64,000 bases of DNA from Schistosoma haematobium (GCF_000699445.3 NC_067197.1:11662152-11726151), one strand, 5' to 3'; shown: positions 1 to 12,590, numbered from the stretch's first letter. Program-made: numbers and translations. Notes: generated by a model not told the origin, from the sequence alone.

Positions 1-309
1 AAAAACTGGTTAACATTAATTCCGTTGCTACATAATTATCAATTTAGGGAAATAAACTTCAAATATTATGAAACTTTAGTTTTAATTAAGTTGCTTCTGT
101 ATTATAGAATAAATTGACTTGGTTTATAAATACAAATTATTAAAATCTAGTTTCGTGGCCTTGATGCATTGTTCTCACTTCGAGATTTGATGTTCTTTAG
201 CTGTGTAACTTGCTGAATAGTTAGTTTTTGTTCTTGAAGGAAATCATTTTTAAGGGCAATTGAATAGTTATATATATATTCATCTTCTATTAATCTATAA
301 ATATATTAG

Positions 310-461
310 GAACTATCGCGAACAAAGGAATACACAGCAGACACTATCTTTTGTTTGTATTCCATCAATTTGTTGCAAGTTGCTCGATTGGTAATTGAAC
401 TTTCACAACATGAGGTTTATCGTATCTCTTTGCGTCGTGATTATGAATTTTCACAGAAAAG
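310..461 (+). CDS. Internal exon of an unidentified spliced gene
   Basis: This is a candidate internal coding exon of 152 bp. It follows an acceptor (ATATATTAG, AG at 308-309) and ends before a donor (AAAAG/GTATGC, GT at 462-463). Read from its first base it is open for 50 codons plus two bases, beginning ELSRTKEYTADT and ending RRDYEFSQK. The two leftover bases (AG) join the first base of the exon at 1046 to give a serine codon with no frame break, which is the main support. The peptide has an amphipathic, charged character (VARLVIELSQHEVYRISLRR), consistent with helix or coiled coil. I do not recognise the family. The upstream exons lie outside the window, and no start codon is claimed here. 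Confidence 0.55.
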
Positions 462-589
462 GTATGCTATTTAATTTGCTTTGTTGTGTTGATTTTTAAA
501 GCGTGTAATATGATATTACTCATTGTTGTCACATCTAATTTTCAGTCATTGATAATATCTTCATCTAAAAGAATCTGAAGTTCTTGTAG

Positions 590-590
<1 letters not shown>

Positions 591-668
<78 letters not shown>
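591..668. repeat. (TA)n microsatellite
   Basis: An uninterrupted TA dinucleotide run of about 78 bp lies in the intron between the exons at 310-461 and 1046-1255. It directly abuts the 5' end of the SINE copy that starts at 669. Confidence 0.97.
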
Positions 669-671
<3 letters not shown>

Positions 672-905
672 CTTAAACGTTAATACTGTTGGATCTCGAC
701 TCAGTGGTCTAGAGGTCAAGTGTTTGTGCGCGAGACCGGAGGTCCTAGGTTTGAATTCCGTGTGTATGGTCGTGGATACGCACTGCTGAGAAGTCTCATA
801 GTAGTACGAAACGGTCATCCAGTGCTTCCAGGCTTTTGTTGGTGGCCCAACATTGATCGATTCATGGTCTCAATGAAACTCCAACAATCTCCACAACCCT
901 ATACT
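669..905 (+). mobile_element. Hammerhead SINE copy in an intron
   Basis: This is a tRNA-like SINE in the sense orientation within the intron. It shows an A-box-like stretch (CTCAGTGGTCTAGAGG), a B-box-like stretch (GGTTTGAATTCC, consensus GGTTCGAATCC) and a hammerhead-like block at 780-825. A 3' part follows that is shared with other copies (GGTTTTCAATGGTGGTC-like, ending near CAATCTCCACAACCC). The family is recognised because the same ordered blocks recur at 44.9, 48.1, 52.0, 56.8 and 63.8 kb. The copy is diverged and its 5' end is replaced by the (TA)n tract. Confidence 0.8.
780..825 (+). ncRNA. Decayed hammerhead ribozyme in SINE
   Basis: Helix I strands GCACTG (780-785) and CAGTGC (820-825) are intact and pair over 6 bp. 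The core reads CTGAGAAG rather than CTGANGAG, so the G8 position is A. Helix III is weakened by a mismatch. Known hammerhead biochemistry makes G8 essential, so this copy is inferred to be inactive. Confidence 0.65.
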
Positions 906-1045
906 TACAATTCTTAAAAATTGTTATCTCTATTATTCAAACCTTGATATCGATGACTTGTCTGTCAAATTGATGATCCTATAAATTGAAATCATTGTCA
1001 AATATCTGTACTTGTGATAGTTGTATATATGTTTTCCCTTTTCAG

Positions 1046-1255
1046 TCGTCTAATTGAACAACGTTACCGTATTGAATCTCTTATCCTGCAACATCAGGCT
1101 AAGTTGAATGAATACAACGAATCATCGTCTAGTGCATCTCTAAATGATTCGAATGAGTCTGAATCACAACACAAAGAAAGTATAGAATCTTTGAAATCTT
1201 CAATAACACCTTCTGAACTGCATCAATTAACAGTTTTGTCAGATAAATTATCTAA
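1046..1255 (+). CDS. Internal exon, Ser/Glu-rich segment of the same gene
   Basis: This is a 210-bp candidate exon between an acceptor (TTTTCCCTTTTCAG, AG at 1044-1045) and a donor (CTAA/GTAAG, GT at 1256-1257). It continues the frame of the exon at 310-461: one base completes a serine codon, then RLIEQRYRIESLILQHQAKL. A low-complexity acidic/serine linker and a final helix-like part (ITPSELHQLTVLSDKLS) follow. The first 20 residues have a heptad-like distribution of I/L, so a coiled coil followed by a disordered linker is a reasonable inference. No domain is recognised. The exon length is a multiple of three, and both flanking introns interrupt the codon after its second base. Confidence 0.65.
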
Positions 1256-1545
1256 GTAAGAACTATTTTCAACTTTTTTCACAATAATGTCTTTTAGAAT
1301 GTTTTGTTGCATGGTTTGTTTTCAGTTTATTTTAACTCACCTTGTTTTATTTCTTTATGCGCGTTTTATTGTTTGTTATTGCGTTCGATTAGTTCATTAT
1401 TGAATAAAATTTTAATGCTTCTTTGAAACACAGATTTGTCTTAATAGTATTAAACATACTTTTGTTAATTTATGGAAGCATGATTCTGCGATATACTCAT
1501 TTTTTCTAGGTTGTAAGGGTGGCATCGCCAGTTGCTGAGTTTATT

Positions 1546-1965
1546 TCTACTTAATCACTTACGCATGTTGCGCTTCGTAGAGGAGTATAGGCCACCCGTC
1601 AGGATCCTGCATACAACTCTGTTCTAGACAATCCTTTCCAGTTGCTACTCATCCTTTTCACATCTACTTCCGATTATCGACACAGTGTGTTCTTTGGTCT
1701 TCCTCTTTTCCATTTCCATTCAAGATTTCAAGTTAGCTCTTGCCTCGTGATGCAGTTTGGTGATTTCCGTAATGCATGTCCTATCCACCTCCATCGTATT
1801 TTCCTAATATCCTCTTGAGCTGGAAGCTGGTTTGTTTACTCCCACAGTAGGCTGTTGCTGTCGGTATCCGACCAAAGGACGTTGAGTATCTTGCATAGGC
1901 AATAGTTTATAAGTACTTGTACTTTTGATTTCATTCTGCTGCAGTAATATTTCTGTAAAAAATAC
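1546..1965 (-). mobile_element. RTE-clade LINE 3' fragment (second subfamily), degenerate
   Basis: Read on the minus strand this matches, piecewise and with frameshifts, the C-terminal part of the RTE element at 44500-45820. Examples are VQVLINYCLCKILN, then a stretch like SDTDSNSLLWE, then [12 protein letters not shown] and a 3' end whose last bases resemble GGAGTAACAGGCATAAGTAAG. Stops interrupt every frame. It lies antisense to the host gene inside its last intron, so it is an old intronic insertion. Subfamily assignment rests on visual comparison with the other copies here. Confidence 0.7.
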
Positions 1966-2512
1966 CGCGAAGAATAAGCTTAAGTTGACTTTCATCGACC
2001 AGTTAATCAATCTGTTTTGTTTGAAGTTGGACATTTATAGACAATATATCTTCATATGGATGGCCTAGAAGTCGTTTTACTGGTAGGTGATTCGTCTCAT
2101 TCTGTTAACTGCGACGTTGATCAATATTACTGCGATACATTTGATAACGTTTACAGATATATATATGAAATATTTACACTTCATCTTTACACAAATAAGA
2201 AATGAAATCATTAGCAAACCTCTTGCTTTTTATTTTTTTATTAACAAGTCTATATATTCATTGATTATCTTTGATTTTAATTTCGTTTCATTTATTAGGT
2301 TAATTAACTGTGAATACAAATGTCATACAGCATGGTTTGTAGCTGATCTTTTTCTTCGTTTACATTCTTGATTACATTAAACGTAAAAATCTATGTTCTC
2401 CAGTTGTATGTAAATAATTTTTATGCTAAGTTACCCAAGGTTTCATGATATATAGGACATAAATGAATCTTGTAACGTTTTCATAATTTCAAAATATATA
2501 TTACTGTTTTAG

Positions 2513-2595
2513 GAAATGACGTTTTGGTTTACCATCGCTATTGTAACGAGTACTTTGTATTTATTCAAATAAAGTATTAAAGTAACTGTGTATTG
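2513..2595 (+). CDS. Terminal exon: two codons, stop and 3' UTR
   Basis: An acceptor (TTACTGTTTTAG, AG at 2511-2512) is followed by G AAA TGA. Joined to the two bases left by the exon at 1046-1255 this gives Lys-Lys-stop, with the stop codon at 2517-2519. AATAAA lies 49 bp further on, so the mRNA would end near 2590. The phase fits, the acceptor has a pyrimidine-rich run, and the distance to the poly(A) signal is short. These make it the best candidate for the gene's 3' end, but the coding part is only 7 bp, so the case rests on signals rather than protein similarity. The end coordinate is approximate. Confidence 0.4.
2568..2573 (+). promoter_or_regulatory. Polyadenylation signal AATAAA
   Basis: A canonical AATAAA hexamer lies 49 bp downstream of the proposed TGA stop at 2517-2519. 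In such AT-rich DNA the hexamer also occurs by chance, so it counts only in combination with the exon call. Confidence 0.4.
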
Positions 2596-2599
2596 CTGT

Positions 2600-3604
2600 C
2601 ATCTTTTTCTGTTTAAACGGTCGTATAACGATAGCTTTTTCTATGGCGTCTGGTGTTCATATAGGCCCATTAAAATTTGAGGCTAAATAAGTAATTTTAG
2701 AACATGAATTCGACCAACAAGAACGTTAAAAGTAGTCGGGGTTTGTGTATTATAAGCAAGCCTTCGTGGTATTATTGGTCCTCTTGGTATATATCTTCGT
2801 TGATGACATGATCATTTTTCATTTCCTTAAGAATTGCTAACAAGAGACTAGACTTAAAACCTGTTGTCCGTTCGATTAAATTTTCAAATTGAAAATGTGT
2901 ATGGAGTTTGTTAATTTTCTCACTCACGCCTATATATTGAAGATTTGAATCTAAGAGAATTTGGATCATATACGAAATATTATCGATCTAATTCTTAGTC
3001 TAATGCAGTGTTGCAGACTGGATTTGTATAAGTCTAGAAATAGCTTATGTAGATATGTAGCATCGACTGAACGAACAGTCCAAGCAAAATCTAAAGTTGC
3101 AGTAAATTTATAGTCCAAACACCGTAAATTTCTGGTATTTGTATTTTCTATTTGACCATGGATATCTGCAAATAGAAATTAAGCTGGCAGTGATGAAGTA
3201 AGGAAAAAAACATTCTAGGTGATGATTCCTGACGTTAAACTGTGTATGAATTGATTAAGCCAGACGATGAAATTATATTCGACAGCTGATCGATTTTTGC
3301 CTACATATGCTACAGACATATGTGTTTGCAGTACATTGTAGCTATACTTACGAGGAGTTGGTATTTTAAAAGATATATCATATAGGGACACTAACATGCT
3401 ACTGATGCTTGTTAAATAACAATGATATACCTTCATAATCGTAGTTGAATAGTTATTTCGATCAGCTGACCGACTTAGTCGAAATCGAATACTACTCAAC
3501 ATTGAGATAAGACAATAAGTGTTCTCAGTAATTGACAAACTTAAGCAACGATGGAGATGAAAAAGAATAAGTTTAGGATGCATTCATAATGCTAGTCTAG
3601 CAGA
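2600..3604. other. No recognisable gene
   Basis: No host exon or clear repeat is supported here. A minus-strand frame at 3215-3583 is open for 122 codons but has no recognisable domain and ends where the dispersed repeat at 3605 begins, so it may belong to an old element. Confidence 0.4.
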
Positions 3605-3970
3605 CCATTGACGTAGACGATCTGTATCAAATGTTTGGAGGCTACTCGAGTTAGATGACGGTTGTGTTACCAACCACCTAACACTGAAGTCACACCTCGC
3701 GGTTAGTATCCGACGTAGATTATCCTTTCGTTGTATCCCGGCGCTGTGGCTGCTTTGATGACTGTAAAACACGAATGACGTCATTACATAAATATATTAA
3801 GGGTAGCTACAAGCAACAAAGTGCGAGCACCTCGTGGGTCAGTCCATGGTACGCAATTAACTGATGCTCCTTGGTCGTCCTTGATCTTGAGTGGTGGACT
3901 GTTCGATACTCAGCGACCCGTTTACAGATTGATTTAGCTAGGGCCCAGAGACATCTCACTGCCTCTACAA
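3605..3970 (+). repeat. Unknown dispersed repeat, copy 1 of an inverted pair
   Basis: This stretch is collinear with the reverse complement of 5183-5562 over its whole length. Shared landmarks in order are GGAGGC-TACTCGAGTTAGA, GAAGTCACACCTC, ACATCATTACA-AAATATATTA, GGGCCAGTCCATGG-like and TTGGCTAGGGC-like blocks. It is richer in G+C than its surroundings. No coding frame survives and the family is not recognised. Confidence 0.75.
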
Positions 3971-5182
3971 TACTCTATCACTGAATTGGACGGCCATTTG
4001 AATCGACACTATACTCGTCGGGGGCAGTCGCTTTCCATAGGTTGCCGAACGATGGATAGGAATGCTCTGACCATTGCTGAGATGTAAGACCGATGGAAAA
4101 AAGACGGCAGCCACTGGTCAGGAAATAGCAAGTAATGATAAATCTGGGAATGTTAGATTTGTTGATGTGCTAAAAAGTATGACTTTCAGGTTGGGTTAAT
4201 GTTAGGCAGTTAACGATGACAATAAAAAACTATGATATTTTCAAGTTCCCTCAAGCCTTTTTGAAATAAATTGCATTGTTAAGTGACTGAGTTTCTCAGA
4301 TAAGCAACCTTCAGTCCTCTGCAAGTGTGAAGATACTATATTGATAGTACTAAAAGTGTGTTATTAATTGGTGCAGATGTTTGTATTAACATTGATTTAT
4401 AGTAGAGAGTTAGTCTGTATCGTTGAAATGTCGAATTATATCTATACATATGTTACAACTTATTTTCTCCCTCATAATCATATAGACAGCACCTATTTTT
4501 ATCATGTAAAGATTTATTCATCCGAAAGCGTCGTACAATAAGTCACATATATTTGTGGCACATAAGCTTATTTGATTTCAATGCCTTATAAGTGCTCACA
4601 TTCATAGACAAACATCTCTATACTATCTCAATCTTGATACTTGCAACTGACTTGTATACACCATCAGTAAGTATGTATGAATATGAATACTTGGTCTATT
4701 GCAAATCAGAGTATTTTACTCACGGTTGCACTCGCGTTTGACGAACTACCGTTAGCTATCTGACCAAAATCCATATAATTAACACCTCTTACGTTTTAAA
4801 ATATTTTGAATAATAATTCGTATGTATTAGTTTTATTACTGAACTTTGTCACAGGCTTTATGAAAATTGGATAAATCTCCCCGTAACTAAATAAACGAAT
4901 TAAAATGAACAAACCAACTAGGACACTAGATCGAATTTTTCCTCTCCATGGTTATACTCCTGTTACTTCATCTAGCCTAATAATAAAAATGAAATTGGAA
5001 ATTAATAACTACGGACAGAATGCCGACATTAAAATCAACTTTCTAGTCTAAACCAAAGATAATACTATTATCAGAATCTTTACAACATTGATTACTTTTT
5101 TGTTTTTAAGCACAACGTACTCATACTACCCATATGTTAAGCCAATAACTAACGATTATTTCCATGCAGTTTAAAGTAACTT
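3971..5182. other. Spacer between inverted repeat copies, no gene seen
   Basis: This AT-rich sequence lies between the two inverted copies of the dispersed repeat. I see no open frame of note, no tRNA-like block and no known transposon end. Confidence 0.4.
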
Positions 5183-5562
5183 GGTGTAGGGCCAGCAAAA
5201 TGTCACTAAGCCCTAGCCAAATCATCCGGCATTTGGGTCATTGAATATCGAGCAAATCGTCGATCCTCGTCAAGGTCGGTGACAACCAACACGCATCAGT
5301 TAGTCATATGCCATGGACTGGCCCATGCGGCAGTAGTCTTACTTTCTCTTGTTTCTACTTTAACTAATATATTTCTGTAATGATGTCCACTGTGTTGTAC
5401 AGTCTTCAAAGCATCTGTGGTACCTTGATACGTCAACGGGGTAGTCCACGTATGGTGCCGACCATGAGGTGTGACTTCGATATTAGCTAGTTTGTCACAT
5501 CATTCACGTCTAACTCGAGTAGGCCTCCAATCATTTTCGACATAGATCATCTACGCTGGTGA
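5183..5562 (-). repeat. Unknown dispersed repeat, copy 2 of an inverted pair
   Basis: The reverse complement of this stretch aligns by eye, block for block, with 3605-3970, with many substitutions and small indels. The orientation makes a 370-bp inverted repeat with a 1.2-kb spacer. Both copies are diverged, which fits two separate old insertions of one family rather than a recent palindrome. Confidence 0.75.
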
Positions 5563-5801
5563 TGTACATTAGTAAAATATCTCCATATTTGATCATTCTT
5601 CTTTATTATAATCCCACTTTGTTTACCTCTCATTTTAAGTGTATTAACAATGAAACCAAACATTCTGAAATTGCTGCCGCCCTACTTCTGACTTACTTTT
5701 CAGTTTATTAATGCCTGGAGGACTCCTAATATTCTTTCGGTAACCTCTAGAGAGCGACAATCCCACGTGATTTGGTATCGAACCAGAATTACGTCAATTC
5801 T

Positions 5802-6250
5802 GGGGAGAGAGAGAGAATGTTGTAGTGACTCACTTATATCACGAGAACACGATTGGTTTAATGAAAACAATTATTATTATAACCAATTGTGCCAGTGACC
5901 GTTTCAATGTGCTCTTTGTTTAACTCTGCTAAAAACATACATTATACACACTTTGATTGTGACCTCGCGCGAATTCGGTTACATTCTGTAACCAAGCTTG
6001 TATCCCGGCACGATCTCGGTACTCTTTCGATACCATGAGATCGCCAGCAAATATATCTCGACTTGGTCCATTAACTGCCTTCTGATATTTAGCTTCCGTG
6101 GGATTTTATGGATTTATTTGGCGCGCATTCCTTTGTAGTGGTGTTCATAGTCAACTGGGACTCGACCCCACGCTACAGTGTAATGGCATTTATTCCCAAC
6201 CACACGATCTTCAAAGCTGAGTGTATAGTCACTGAGGATTTAACACTTAA
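5802..6250 (+). mobile_element. Possible LTR-retrotransposon 3' end (polypurine tract plus LTR)
   Basis: A 16-base polypurine run (GGGGAGAGAGAGAGAA, 802-817 of this kilobase) directly precedes TGTTGTAGTGACTC, which is the layout of a polypurine tract followed by the TG start of a 3' LTR. The following 400 bp are richer in G+C and contain two hairpins, GGTTAC/GTAACC and GATCTCGGTA/TACC-GAGATC. I could not find a convincing CA end, a matching second LTR, or coding sequence upstream. The right boundary is a guess. Confidence 0.25.
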
Positions 6251-9200
6251 CATGTAACACTAAGAGAAAACCGACAGTGGTAACGTGAGAGAAAGGAATC
6301 GAATTGGCACGGCTCGACCATGCAGGCGTGGTCAATGTTTATAACGTTTTTCTTTTTGTATCCAATATGCTACCCTATTACCGGGACATATGTGCTCTTC
6401 GAAAATGTTAGAAGTCATATTGCTGATTGTCACGGTAGGACGAGTCGGTGTGATTTCTGCGTAAGATCTTATAGGTTAGGCAGTCACATCATGATAAATC
6501 CACCATTTTGGAAATAGTTCTATTATTGTTGTATTACCATTGATGAACTAGACCATATTAATGTGTATATTTGGCAGGTTAACTGGAAGTGCAGAAGTGA
6601 AATCATGAAGTTATCGATCAACTTTTCGTCAGAGCTTTGAGTGCTGATGATTTTCGTTATAATAAGTAAAGGAGAAAACAAGGAAACATAAGAGAACATA
6701 AGAAAACAGGACTGTCACTCCAGACTCATGTCAACAATATTGATGCAAACGCTGTCAGTGGTGGTGTAGAAACAACACTGTCGTTTTCAGTCTGCAAGAT
6801 ATTTGCTTGACTGTATAAACTGATGATTCGTGCGAATGATTGTGCCGTCAGACCGCCAGTTGAACAGGACAGTTATTATATCGTCGAGTATGTGAAAATC
6901 TGATTTATGTGTTGGACTGATTTGATAGATTACAGCCACGAGGAAAAGATACTTCATAAATCGCGGAAAGTACGACGTTGAAGTAGAACAAATGAATAAG
7001 TTAGGATGTGCTCAAATGTCACAGCGAAATAATTTATATTGCTAGTTGATGTGAACGTTAGTTTGCGTAATAATAATGTAAGAGTTGGATGCGTAAATAC
7101 AAACGTATACGAAGATTATAGTTAGTTTCGTCAAGAATTTTAGACGACGTTTCGATGTTTCTCAAACCCGAAATGCAAGTTAATAAGCCGCAAATGGAAT
7201 TAAGATGACTTACATGCAATAGAGATGTCGAGTCATGGTTTGCCGTATGAGATCACATTAAATGTGTAGCCGTAAATAAATACCCAAAGTCAATAGCTTT
7301 GTAAGTCCTCGATATTTCGATGTTGACCTCGTCAGTTTTTGTAGACTCATCTAGTTGAAACCTCCTAGCTACGTATCCGCAACTGTTCAAGGATGGGTAT
7401 GCCGTGCTTCACATCCTCCACAATCTATAGCCAGCTTAGATTCATCACTTCTCGATACATCAATAGCTTATCAAATATATCTTCAAACCTCTTAGTTTCC
7501 GATGTTTGATTTGGCCGGGTTGGTACATCTTGATAATAAAAGTTGTTACTGATTTTGGTGCTGTCAAACTCCGAATACTTGTGGCATCTTTAAATGCAAA
7601 GCGGATAGTAAACATTAGTTAAAATGGCAAACGCCAATGTAACCAAAGTTTGGGAGCTTCAGATAACGTAGCTATTTCGTAAACAGCTGATGCGGAAAGC
7701 TTATTATCTAGCGTCAAGTAACATATTTCTTACGGCAATACGACGAATTATGTAGTTAAGTTTTAGATTAAGATTGCTTGTGTACATTCAATATGTTTTT
7801 CTACAGTAATGTCGACTTACAAGGCATGAATATACATGGTTTCGACCAAAAAGTGACGGGAGTAGGGTTAAATGGCCCGCAGAGAAGAGAGAATAGGAAG
7901 CAAATGACTGTGAAAATGACGGTACAAAATGATGATTTATCTCATAAAAATAGACTGAAACGATTCATCCTATATCTTCTGCTATAATGTTAATTCCAAA
8001 GTTGTAGTAAACTGGTTTTCCACATTTTATTAACTTATAAATAGGAATAGGGATTTTCAGTACTGCGTGCAGTAACTATTGACGTGCCTCACTTGAATTA
8101 CTATAGTAATCCCTGAAGACTATATATATTTTTTCACGCGGAAAATACTTTCAAAGAATGTTAGGACTGAGAAAGGAAGTTTTAGAGTTTGGTTCAAACT
8201 ATTAACTAATAGGTAAGATGCTGAGACATTAGACTACTCAAATTCTTTAAATAGGCCACTGCACACCAGACTATCCCTCTCCAACATTGGACCATAAGTT
8301 TCACGACATCTTTCCTTATTTTTTGCTGCTGAAAATAGATGGATCTTACATATACTGTGACAAAAAATATGACAGGACTATACTTTACCTTTGGTTTCTT
8401 TTTGACCTTGAGTTTGTTTGTACACGTAAGAAAGAACTATTCACTTGGTTACGCGTCACTTAAGTTTAATCATGTGTTACCCAGATCCAGATCTAGCTCT
8501 TTGAGTAACACTATATTCCATATTTATGGTCATCCACTTCCGGGAACATCTCAGTGATTTAACAGATGAAATAAGCATGTATGTTTAAAACAGTTTGAGA
8601 CTCGAGAAACTAAACATTGTCACAAAATGCACAAATGTTTCATTCGTCTTTAAATCTGCAATAATTGAGTTGAAAATGATTGTTAAACCGTCATAAAAAG
8701 GTGGCATTCAGTTTCGAGTTTGTGTTTTTATTGGGATGTTTCAATCTTGTTAATATTTGTGCCAAATGAGTGTGACGAAGTGTGAAGAAGATATTACCTG
8801 TAAGTATGCTATTCACTTATGTAATGATTCTTGAAAACTTTTATACTATAACTTATCATTCGTTTCAAGTTCAAAGAAAGAACTGTGCTTCCTTGAAGAT
8901 TTTTGAAACACAAAACCTGAGCACGACGTTCATATTCTATACGAGCGATACGCAAAATATAAAGTAAAATACTCATTGACCAACTATAGGGTGCCTTCAC
9001 GCAGAAGTACTACATATATTAGTGACTCTCTAATGACTTTAAATTTCGTCTTAGACTGATGAAACTATGATCTTCGTAAACACAACCGTTCATTAGAACA
9101 TAGTAATAATAATGTGGTCAATCGAGTGTCTACAATTGATTTCGCATTGAAACTTAAATATTCAATGATTTATTGTATACTTGTATTTTCAAGCATTTAT

Positions 9201-12200
9201 GGAACAACTAGCATTCGTTTTCAATATTCATGTATGGGGAACTGATTCGTTTAGTGGAGTACTTAATAAGAGAATTAGTTAGGGATTGTATCGCTGACAA
9301 AACACCTTGAAACTGTTCACTATATGAAAGATGAACCCCTTCTATTCCTCCAGATCTCGAATTTATTTGTTCATACTTTTTCACCCTAATTTTTGGGCAA
9401 ATTTCTGGATCTGTTCTTTTTCTTTAATGTCACATTATTCCAACCTCTTAATGATACACTTTATGATTATCGTGTGCAAATGTGCTGTGGCAACTAAGTC
9501 AAAGAATATGTGTCACTCTATGCTGACGGTGATTGAATATTTTAGACTTTTTAGAATCATATGAAGCTAACATTCCATGTTCTATACCTGAACGTTGATC
9601 ACCCCTCACATTACCTTAAGACAAAAACTAGCCACATCTAAATTCCTTACTTATTATATTAAAAACAATATTGTGGGGCGAATTCGAAGCTGGGAGGAGT
9701 TTTGAAAGTAGCATACAGGAATTAGCAAAAAATATCTGCTGTTATTGGTCAGAATTTGATATCAAGAATTGCTTGAGAAACATTACGCTTACAGGTCGTT
9801 GATTGAAATGATTCAGAATAGGTTATATTTATTAGTAGTCGTAACTTCACTATGAAGTGCGTGTAAACACAACTCACTTGCGCACGTTTGTGAATAAACT
9901 TATTATTTTTACGTACCAGAGGAGTTAGTGTTATTTAAAAGCACCAAATCTACAATTGGTTGTTTGGCGTTTTTAAATAACATAAAGAGTTTGATGCGTT
10001 TGATTACAGTCATGATTAGCGTTGTAACTAACCTTTGATAACCGATTTCAGATTAAAAAGCTCAATCAGGGCTACTCTAAAGGTAATGGATTTAAAATTG
10101 CACAACGTGTACAAGCAGTATAAAAAATATCAGCTCTTACTACGAAAGTGTAAACAACACAGAATAATAAGTAGTAAAATGATTTTTTGAACTAAAAATG
10201 GTTTGGGGACTTTAGAGGTGGTTAAATAATTGTAGAAAAAATTTTAAGTTCATAACTCCTGCCCTGGCTCATGGAGTTATTTTTAAAGATAAAGTGAGAT
10301 ATTCTATCAGTTAATCAATTACTAAGAAACCTAAACTCAGTTTTCCATGTCGTTCTGCACAACCGCCATTGTTATCTTTTCTGCTTCCTTGTTATTCATC
10401 TTCTTAAAGTACTTTTGCTGTACCTGTGGGACAAATATAAACGTGAATATACACATATATATGCCAGATTCCACTTATTTTGTGAATAAAAACGTTGTAA
10501 ACAAACACGAACCATACTCTGAAATAATATTTAGCGTCGGCTTTTTTAGAATATGCATTCATCTTGACCATGGTGACGTGTCTATTTTTACTTTGTCCAA
10601 TCGTTTCATATTTATGTGTAGAAGTATCTATTGAACGATACATGGGAAGCAGTACGCACTTTATACACGTACTTATATATCACTTAAATATTATATTCAA
10701 GCTGAAAATTTGTAGTTGTAAGTTGTTAAAATAACTCCACACTAATCAGGCCTCTGAATATTAGTTCTGAATCATTTTTATTATATGTACTGTATCATAC
10801 ATTAAACGAACATTTTAAATGTTTAAATTTGTCAATGTTATTTAATGTCTACTGTGTATATAAATAACGTCACTGTAATAATGTAAACACTAGCACAGAT
10901 AATAAATATCTCTATTTACACACGTATGTATTGGGTGTGATAAGAACTTTTGCATGATTTGAATCGGGAATCATAATTATTCCTAGTGAAAACTTTAGTC
11001 TGAAATATTTCCTGACTGATAGAACTGTTTTAGCTCTATGAAGTAAATGTATTATTACGCTAGTCTTGAGTTTTCATCTCTTTACTCTATTCAAGTTTCG
11101 AACATACTTAAATTCTACAACTATTTGTAAGATTAATAGGGTAGGTTATAACAAATTGACATAGATTTAATGCAGTTGCCTGGTTTGGTGAGTTTAAATT
11201 GGAGTTACATTAACATTATAACTCGTAAGGATTGAATTCAAAATTCTAACCACTATTTTATGTCTTGTAAAAGCTTTATTTACTTAAGTATTTTGCAAAT
11301 GAAACTGTTTGTGATCTCGTCTACCAACTAAAATACAATCTTTTTGCTACAGTCTATGAATGATATGCTTTAGCTTATTCAATTAAGGCAGCCTGATAAT
11401 ATTACCTTATTAAATATCTAATTATGTATTTTGTAAATGAATTGCATAATACATAAGTAATATTTATGACATTTTGACATGGAACTCAATTCGGAAATGA
11501 TCACAATCGTTTATAACACAAATAATCTCAATGATATAATATATTTATCACTGATAAAACTAAATTCCTCACAGGTAAACAATACAATTTCTGAATTTCA
11601 AATACTTTGTGAATCATCTTAAGCTTATTGAGAAAAAGAAAACAATCTCATCATAGATGTGGATTATTATTATTTTTTTGTTTTATAAAAAAACGAATTT
11701 TATTTTGTCTCTAAGAAGAAACAAAACAAACTAAAACGTTAAGATTGATTTCCTGCTCTACCTCCCCCTATTTTTTTTGTTTTATTTATCTTGTAAAATA
11801 TAATTTTTAAATAAACCTTTTAATTAAATTATAATTATTATGATGATAATAATAATTAGAATCTATTTCTAAATTATTGTGTTAGATTTGAATGAGAAAA
11901 CAAAAAATATTGCTAAATAATTAATAAGTAGCATTACATCCTTGATTAGGCTTGTTGTGTTCATTGAGTACACATTCCAATTTTGTTACTCTCTCTGCAA
12001 TGTGTTTGTACATGTGTGTGTGTGTGCACGCACGGGCGTATGTGCTCATTTAGTCTACAAATAAATGTTGATATTGTTTCTTTGTTCTTCTTATGAAAAA
12101 CTGATGAATTTACGTCATTCCTGGAAATTGATAATAATAAATAATTACCATTTATATCATTCAATTCTAATCATGTGATCGGTGTTTTTCATGATGAAAG

Positions 12201-12590
12201 ACTTTATCCTAGAAAAAAAAGAGAAAAAAAACTCTGAAATTCTTTCTTTGTTTCTAAGATGGAAAGAATTATTGAGAGTTGAACAATAGTTTAATAATTA
12301 GACGAATGATATTTTCAAATATCAGATTGTTGTAGGTATTAATATTTGTTTAATGTTTTGGTCCTCTTTTTTTTCATCTAGCTAGTCAGTTATGATCAAT
12401 ATAGAGTTAGGGAAAATTGTATATTAGTCTTAGCTGGCATATCACGTCTATATGATGAGACAAAATTTGCATAATGAATAACAATAGAATCAAAATAATT
12501 GTCATAAAAATGATGATGAGAAAGATGATACATTTTGATTATGGTTAGAGAAGATAAAATGGGTAGGTATATGTGGAGGAATATAAGATC
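6251..12590. other. Long AT-rich stretch with no supported feature
   Basis: Over 6 kb holds no ORF with a recognisable product, no tRNA-like SINE and no LINE fragment that I could detect. Short open frames here (for example near 6320-6517 and 10347-10634) have no domain, lack convincing splice signals and look like chance. A (TG)n run lies near 12012-12026. Confidence 0.4.

Noticed and set aside
2690..2969. Minus-strand 65-codon frame with words (SSLLLAILKEMKND, NEDIYQE, then a frame-shifted PIIPRRLAYN) that loosely recall a Penelope-like RT N-terminus
   Set aside because: The likeness spans two frames and few residues. No catalytic motif is visible and no matching repeat copy was found, so it is not annotated.
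3215..3583. 122-codon minus-strand ORF
   Set aside because: No domain, signal peptide or splice support. It abuts a dispersed repeat and may be a remnant of an old element.
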